64,000 bases of DNA from NCBI RefSeq assembly GCF_019097845.1, contig NZ_JAHRGM010000093.1:96998-160997 (forward strand). The letters run 5' to 3'. The DNA is from Sphingobium sp. AS12. GTDB lineage: Bacteria; Pseudomonadota; Alphaproteobacteria; Sphingomonadales; Sphingomonadaceae. Positions 60,707 to 64,000 of the stretch are shown here, in pieces. Every line of letters starts with the position of its first letter. Positions within the stretch are counted from its first letter, which is position 1. Both the position numbers and the translations under genes were made by a program. The notes below the pieces were generated by a model. It saw nothing but the letters and a program-made list of their open reading frames with translations, did no database searches and was not told the DNA's origin.

Positions 60707-60735
60707 TTCCCAATTGATAACGATCGTTACATTTA
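60707..60735. promoter_or_regulatory. Divergent promoter with palindrome TAACGATCGTTA
   Basis: The 12-bp palindrome TAACGATCGTTA (60718-60729) lies in the plus-strand promoter TTCCCA (60707-60712), 17 bases, CATTTA (60730-60735). It is preceded by GA, giving the same 14 bases as at 58229-58242. On the minus strand TTGCGC, 17 bases, TAACGA could serve the efflux pump. The regulator is unknown; see the MarR gene at 58819. Confidence 0.7.
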
Positions 60736-60830
60736 TCATGGGACTGGCGCAAGCAGGGAGGATCGCCTAATTGTGTCATCAGCATACAATAACGCAATTG
60801 CGCCGACCCGACGCACAGAAGAGGACATAT

Positions 60831-61718
60831 ATGGCCATCGCTACCCTGCCAGCGGATGACCCGCGCAGCATCATGGCCGACAGTCCGATGCGCCTGCCAC
60901 AGATTGTCGCGGTCGCTGTCTGCTTTCTCCTGAACGCGCTTGATGGCTTTGACGTGCTGGCCGTCACCTTCGCAGCGCCGGGCATTGCGAAGGATTGGGC
61001 GATCGGGCCGGGCGCGATCGGTATCATCGTGTCGACCGGCCTGGTCGGCATGGTCGTCGGATCGCTGACACTTGGCCAACTGGCCGACCGGATCGGCCGC
61101 CGCCGCCAGATACTATTCTGCCTTGGCATAATGACGGTCGGCATGTTCGCCTCCGCCTTTGCCACCGGCGTGGTGTCGCTCGGCCTGCTGCGCGCGCTCA
61201 CCGGGCTGGGGCTGGGGGCGATGCTGGCGGCGATCAACGCCATGTCGGCGGAGTTTGCCAACCGCCGCCGCCGCGATCTGGCGGTCAGCATCATGGCGGC
61301 GGGCTATCCGGTCGGCGGCATCATCGGCGGCTGGGGCGCGGCGCAACTGCTGCGGACACAGGGGTGGGAAGCAATCTTCCTGTTCGGCGGCGTGGCTACG
61401 CTCGCCATGGTGCCGCTGGTGCTGGCCTGCCTGCCTGAATCGATCGGCTGGCTGGCGACGCGCGGCGGACCGGACGCGCTGGCGCGTATCAACGCGATAT
61501 TGCGCCGCCTGGGTCAGCCTCAGGCCGCGCAACTGGTGGCGCTCAATGAACCCAAAGCCTCGATGCGCGCCCTGTTCGCCGATCGCTACCGTGTCACCAC
61601 CATCGCGCTCATCATCATGTACGGTCTGCATGTCAATTCGATAATCTCAAGCACAAATCGGCATCGGTTGGTCAGTGCATTTTCGGGTCAAGAATCGGGA
61701 CTTTCCCGCGAGTTTTGA
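60831..61718 (+). pseudogene. Aromatic acid:H+ symporter (AAHS) family MFS transporter, 3'-truncated
   Basis: The first ~275 codons are those of an AAHS-type transporter: FLLNALDGFDVLAVTFAAPGI at TM1, LGQLADRIGRRRQILF as the motif-A loop, then TM3-6 and a cytoplasmic loop. Shortly after the start of TM7 (TTIALIIMYGLHVNSI) the sequence turns into non-transporter residues (SSTNRHRLVSAFSGQESGLSREF) and stops. Full AAHS proteins are about 430-460 residues, so roughly the C-terminal third to half is missing, at about 61640-61660. The substrate would have been an aromatic acid such as 4-hydroxybenzoate. The start MAIATLP is chosen over 60771. Confidence 0.85.
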
Positions 61719-61959
61719 TGCCTTTGCGGCGACTGAGGATTGATGGGCGCCGCCCATGTCCCGGTAGAGATGTTCCGTATATATTCCGGATTGGGGACCA
61801 AATAGCCATCACCGGCAATCAAGCTGCGCGAGGGTCGGAAGCCATGCCCGTTCGCAGACCATCCTGACCCCGGCATTGCCATTGTGAAGACACAGGAATG
61901 CCCCGGCGGGAGTTCCACCGGGGCATTGGAATCGCTGCCGTCGCTGAGGGTATGCGGCG
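61719..61959. other. Island junction segment without a confident gene
   Basis: 241 bp between the truncated transporter and the ssb gene. It contains a minus-strand open frame of 76 codons (61918-61688; RNISTGTWAAPINPQSPQ near its end) that I do not recognise. There is also a stem-loop, AATGCCCCGG (61897-61906) with CCGGGGCATT (61918-61927), downstream of ssb. It may include the end of a mobile element; no terminal repeat could be identified. Confidence 0.45.
61897..61927 (-). terminator. Stem-loop downstream of ssb
   Basis: AATGCCCCGG pairs with CCGGGGCATT across an 11-base loop. It lies 33 bases beyond the ssb stop on the minus strand. The following bases (CCTGTGTCTTCACAATGG) lack a T-tract, so termination is possible but weak. 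Confidence 0.55.
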
Positions 61960-62328
61960 CTATTTGGCGCGCCGCTTCTTGGGTTCTTCCTGGCTGGCTT
62001 CCTTCGCCTTGGCGAGGAAATCAACCTGTTCGGCGATGATCTCGCAGCCGTAGCGATCGATGCCGTTCTGGTCGGTCCACTTGGTGTAGTGGATGCGGCC
62101 CGTGACCATGATCATTGCGCCCTTGGCGACGTGGTCCGCGACGCATTTCCCGATGCCGTTGAAGCAGGTTATCCGGTGCCATTCGGTCTCGGTCTGCCGG
62201 TTGCCTTCGCTATCCTTGAAGCTGTTGGTGGTGGCGAGTGAGACGTTGGTGATCGAGGCTCCCGATTGCGTGGTGCGAACTTCGGGATTGTTCCCAACGA
62301 AGCCGACGAGGGTGACGGTGTTTTTCAT
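61960..62328 (-). CDS. ssb: Single-stranded DNA-binding protein (mobile-element type)
   Basis: 122 residues. An OB fold beginning MKNTVTLVGFVGNNPEVRTTQSGASITNVSLATTN, with EWHRITCFNGIGKCVADHVAKGAMIMVTGRI. The tail is short and basic (EEPKKRRAK) and lacks the acidic DDIPF tip of chromosomal SSBs, so it may not dock replication partners the usual way; plasmid and integrative-element SSBs often do this. AAGG lies upstream of the ATG; the frame to 62484 is a leader. Its isolation next to a methyltransferase gene and an IS suggests an accessory island. Confidence 0.9.
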   Translation of the reverse strand: MKNTVTLVGFVGNNPEVRTTQSGASITNVSLATTNSFKDSEGNRQTETEWHRITCFNGIGKCVADHVAKGAMIMVTGRIHYTKWTDQNGIDRYGCEIIAEQVDFLAKAKEASQEEPKKRRAK

Positions 62329-62685
62329 GGAATTTGACCTTTCGAAGCTGTTCAAACCGTCCAAGGGACCATCCCTTCGACTGAGCCCCGATGAGGCCGG
62401 GCACGGACAGGTCTGCACCGATCGCAGAGAGGGAAACCCCGCTCGAAGGGGTGGTGCGGGCAGGCGCCCGAAGGGTGACAACACGGCCCTGAAGACGCGC
62501 GGGTTGCATGGCCTGGCCGGGTTCGGACAGGGGCGTGGATCAAGTCATGGAAGGGGATGCTTTCTTGGACATCCGAACGTAGCGCCAAGGTCAGCCCATG
62601 AATTACCCGCCATTCGGTCCATGTTCGGCAGGCAATCCTACCTCGCGGCTTGTGAAATCCCCGGCATCCGGCCTACTGTCGCGCC
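62329..62685. other. 357-bp divergent intergenic region of the accessory segment
   Basis: Between ssb (minus) and the methyltransferase gene (plus). It is GC-rich and contains open frames in several phases but none with a ribosome site or recognisable motif. AAGGGACCATCCCTT near 62363 is a short hairpin. It should hold promoters for both genes. I see no tRNA or att-like repeat. Confidence 0.45.
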
Positions 62686-63894
62686 ATGAATGCTGTAGAG
62701 ATCGAACAAGCTGTAACCGACCTGGCCGCCCTGCCATTCGACCGGGCGGAATTCCCGTTCGCGTTCCTGGAGGCGTTCGGGAACAAGGCCACCACGATCA
62801 AGAAGCTGCGCAGTGGTTCGTCCAACGCATCGGACGTGCCCGGCGGTATCCTTCAGCGCAGCAATATCCATATCGCGACATGCGATCCGGGCGCGGTCGA
62901 GCATACCCTGAAGACGCTTCGCGAAAGCCCGAAGACCGCTGCGGCCAAGGCCAAGTTCATCCTCGCCACCGATGGCGAGGATTTGCAGGCGGAAGACTTG
63001 GTCAACGGCGAATCCGTTGCCTGCACCTATGCCGACTTCCCCAATCATTTCGGCGCGTTCCTGGCACTGGCGGGCATCACCACCGTCAAGCAGATCCGCG
63101 AAAACAGCTTTGACATCCGCGCCACCAGCAAGCTCAACAAGCTCTATGTCGAGCTGCTGAAGGAAAACCCGGACTGGGCCACCGCAGAGCGCCGGCCGGA
63201 CATGAACCATTTCATGGCCCGGCTGATCTTTTGCTTCTTCGCCGAAGACACCGACATCTTCCGTAGCGAAGGGCTGTTCACCTCCACGGTCGACCAGATG
63301 AGCGACCGGGAAAGCAGCAACACGCACACTATTATCTCAAACATCTTTCGCGCGATGGATACGTCCACGCGGCACGAAGGAAAGCCGGACGATCACTATC
63401 GCAAGGCAGCGAATATTCCGCCACATGCCGATGTCTTTCCCTATGTGAACGGCGCGCTGTTTTCAGGCAGCGTGGAAGTGCCGCGCTTCACCCGCATGGC
63501 GCGCAGCTATCTGCTGCATATCGGCGGGCTGAACTGGAAACAGATAAACCCCGACATCTTCGGCAGCATGATCCAGGCCGTGGCGGACGACGAAGAGCGC
63601 GGCGCTCTCGGCATGCATTACACCAGCGTTCCGAACATCCTGAAAGTGCTGAACCCGCTGTTCCTGAACGACCTGCGGGCGCAGTTGGAGGAGGCAGGCG
63701 ACAGCGGCCGCAAACTCCTCAACCTGCGTAACCGGATGGCGAAAATCCGGGTGTTCGATCCCGCCTGCGGATCGGGCAATTTTCTCGTCATCGCCTACAA
63801 ACAGATGCGCGCAATCGAGGCCGAGATTAACGAACGGCGGGGCGAAAAGGAACGCGACAGCGACATCCCGCTTACTAAGGCCTGTGGACATTAG
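62686..63894 (+). pseudogene. MmeI/YeeA-like class I DNA methyltransferase, truncated by IS insertion
   Basis: About 398 authentic codons. The N-terminal region (FPFAFLEAFGNKATTIKKLRSG, IHIATCDPGAVE) and helical spacer (DMNHFMARLIFCFFAEDTDIF) are those of MmeI/YeeA-type proteins. Motif I for SAM binding, RVFDPACGSGNFLVIAYK, starts at residue 355. The catalytic NPPY motif and the target-recognition domain would follow but are absent: after IPLTK the frame enters the IS end and stops at 63894. Full relatives have about 900 residues. I do not see a clear D-x9-ExK nuclease motif in the N-terminus, so it might have been a stand-alone methyltransferase. Confidence 0.85.
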
Positions 63895-64000
63895 CGCATA
63901 GCGATTTTCAAGGCCGCGAGATTGATCATAGCGCGGTAGCTCTCGTCAGTTTTTTCGTACCGGGTAGCGATCCGGCGGAATGTTTTGAGGCTGCAGAAAA
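63879..64000 (-). mobile_element. IS5-family insertion sequence, one end in window
   Basis: The IS end begins at or near GGCCTGTGGACATTAG (63879). CTAA immediately outside is the probable target site duplication copy, as IS5/IS427-group elements duplicate short TA-containing targets. Transposase runs outward from beyond the window edge. The insertion breaks the methyltransferase gene. The other end lies beyond 64000. Confidence 0.8.
63891..64000 (-). CDS. IS5-family transposase, C-terminal fragment (rest outside window)
   Basis: The last 35 codons are visible: FCSLKTFRRIATRYEKTDES then YRAMINLAALKIAMR and a stop at 63891-63893. The KxFRRIATRYEK segment is the conserved end of IS5-type DDE transposases around the last catalytic Glu, so the family call is strong although the catalytic Asp residues are out of view. 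Intact or not cannot be judged. Confidence 0.85.
   Translation of the reverse strand, partial: FCSLKTFRRIATRYEKTDESYRAMINLAALKIAMR

Noticed and set aside
61688..61918. 76-codon minus-strand open frame after ssb
   Set aside because: No ribosome site and no family recognised; it may be a remnant, but I cannot support it as a gene.

Overview
This is a 64 kb stretch of a high-GC alphaproteobacterial genome, most likely a sphingomonad (Sphingobium/Sphingomonas type). The grounds are gene content and style: a CopA/CopB copper operon driven by a CnrH-type ECF sigma factor, TonB-dependent receptor biology, NDP-forming acyl-CoA synthetase plus MarR control, DUF4402 proteins with an usher-like protein, and many ATGA-type gene overlaps. 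The assignment is inference from family knowledge; there is no rRNA or marker gene in the window, and I saw no tRNA or CRISPR array.

Layout. 0-9.3 kb: tail of a DUF1592/DUF1588 protein with its DUF1552 partner, a Gfo/Idh/MocA oxidoreductase, a TesA-YbbA-YbbP type locus whose divergent genes overlap at their start codons, and a HAF-repeat autotransporter with a Pro-Thr hinge. 9.4-15.4 kb: a cupin, then a copper locus: copDC facing a Cnr-like anti-sigma/sensor/sigma trio followed by copAB. 15.5-23.9 kb: amine/amino-acid catabolism (M20 amidohydrolase, Lrp regulator, class III aminotransferase, tartrate/D-malate dehydrogenase type enzyme, succinate-semialdehyde dehydrogenase, GNAT, a second aldehyde dehydrogenase). 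23.9-33.6 kb: an atypical chaperone-usher locus with three DUF4402 secreted proteins, then a FixJ-type response regulator and a large MASE1/CHASE hybrid kinase. 33.7-43.6 kb: a nine-gene, tightly overlapping operon that joins a complete dipeptide-type ABC importer to a heterotrimeric FAD/[2Fe-2S] dehydrogenase, a second FAD oxidoreductase and a HAD hydrolase. 43.8-52.0 kb: a metal-related locus (TonB receptor, PepSY protein, HupE/UreJ, DUF4198, membrane anchor, DUF1624). 52.2-60.7 kb: probable aromatic/aldehyde metabolism under a MarR regulator whose promoters carry exact inverted copies of a 22-bp element; the acyl-CoA synthetase gene has an in-frame amber codon. Beyond it lie DUF3237/SDR/SnoaL genes and an efflux pump that share a 14-nt operator-like palindrome.

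60.8-64.0 kb is a disturbed accessory region. An AAHS-type transporter is cut off after about half its length, a lone single-stranded DNA-binding protein and an MmeI/YeeA-like DNA methyltransferase follow, and the methyltransferase is itself broken by an IS5-family element that runs off the window.

How the parts fit: uptake and oxidation of nitrogenous compounds (15-44 kb), metal homeostasis at two loci (10-15 and 44-52 kb), and inducible aromatic/aldehyde catabolism (52-61 kb), with recent damage by point mutation, rearrangement and IS insertion toward the right end. Where a start codon was ambiguous I chose by Shine-Dalgarno spacing and say so.
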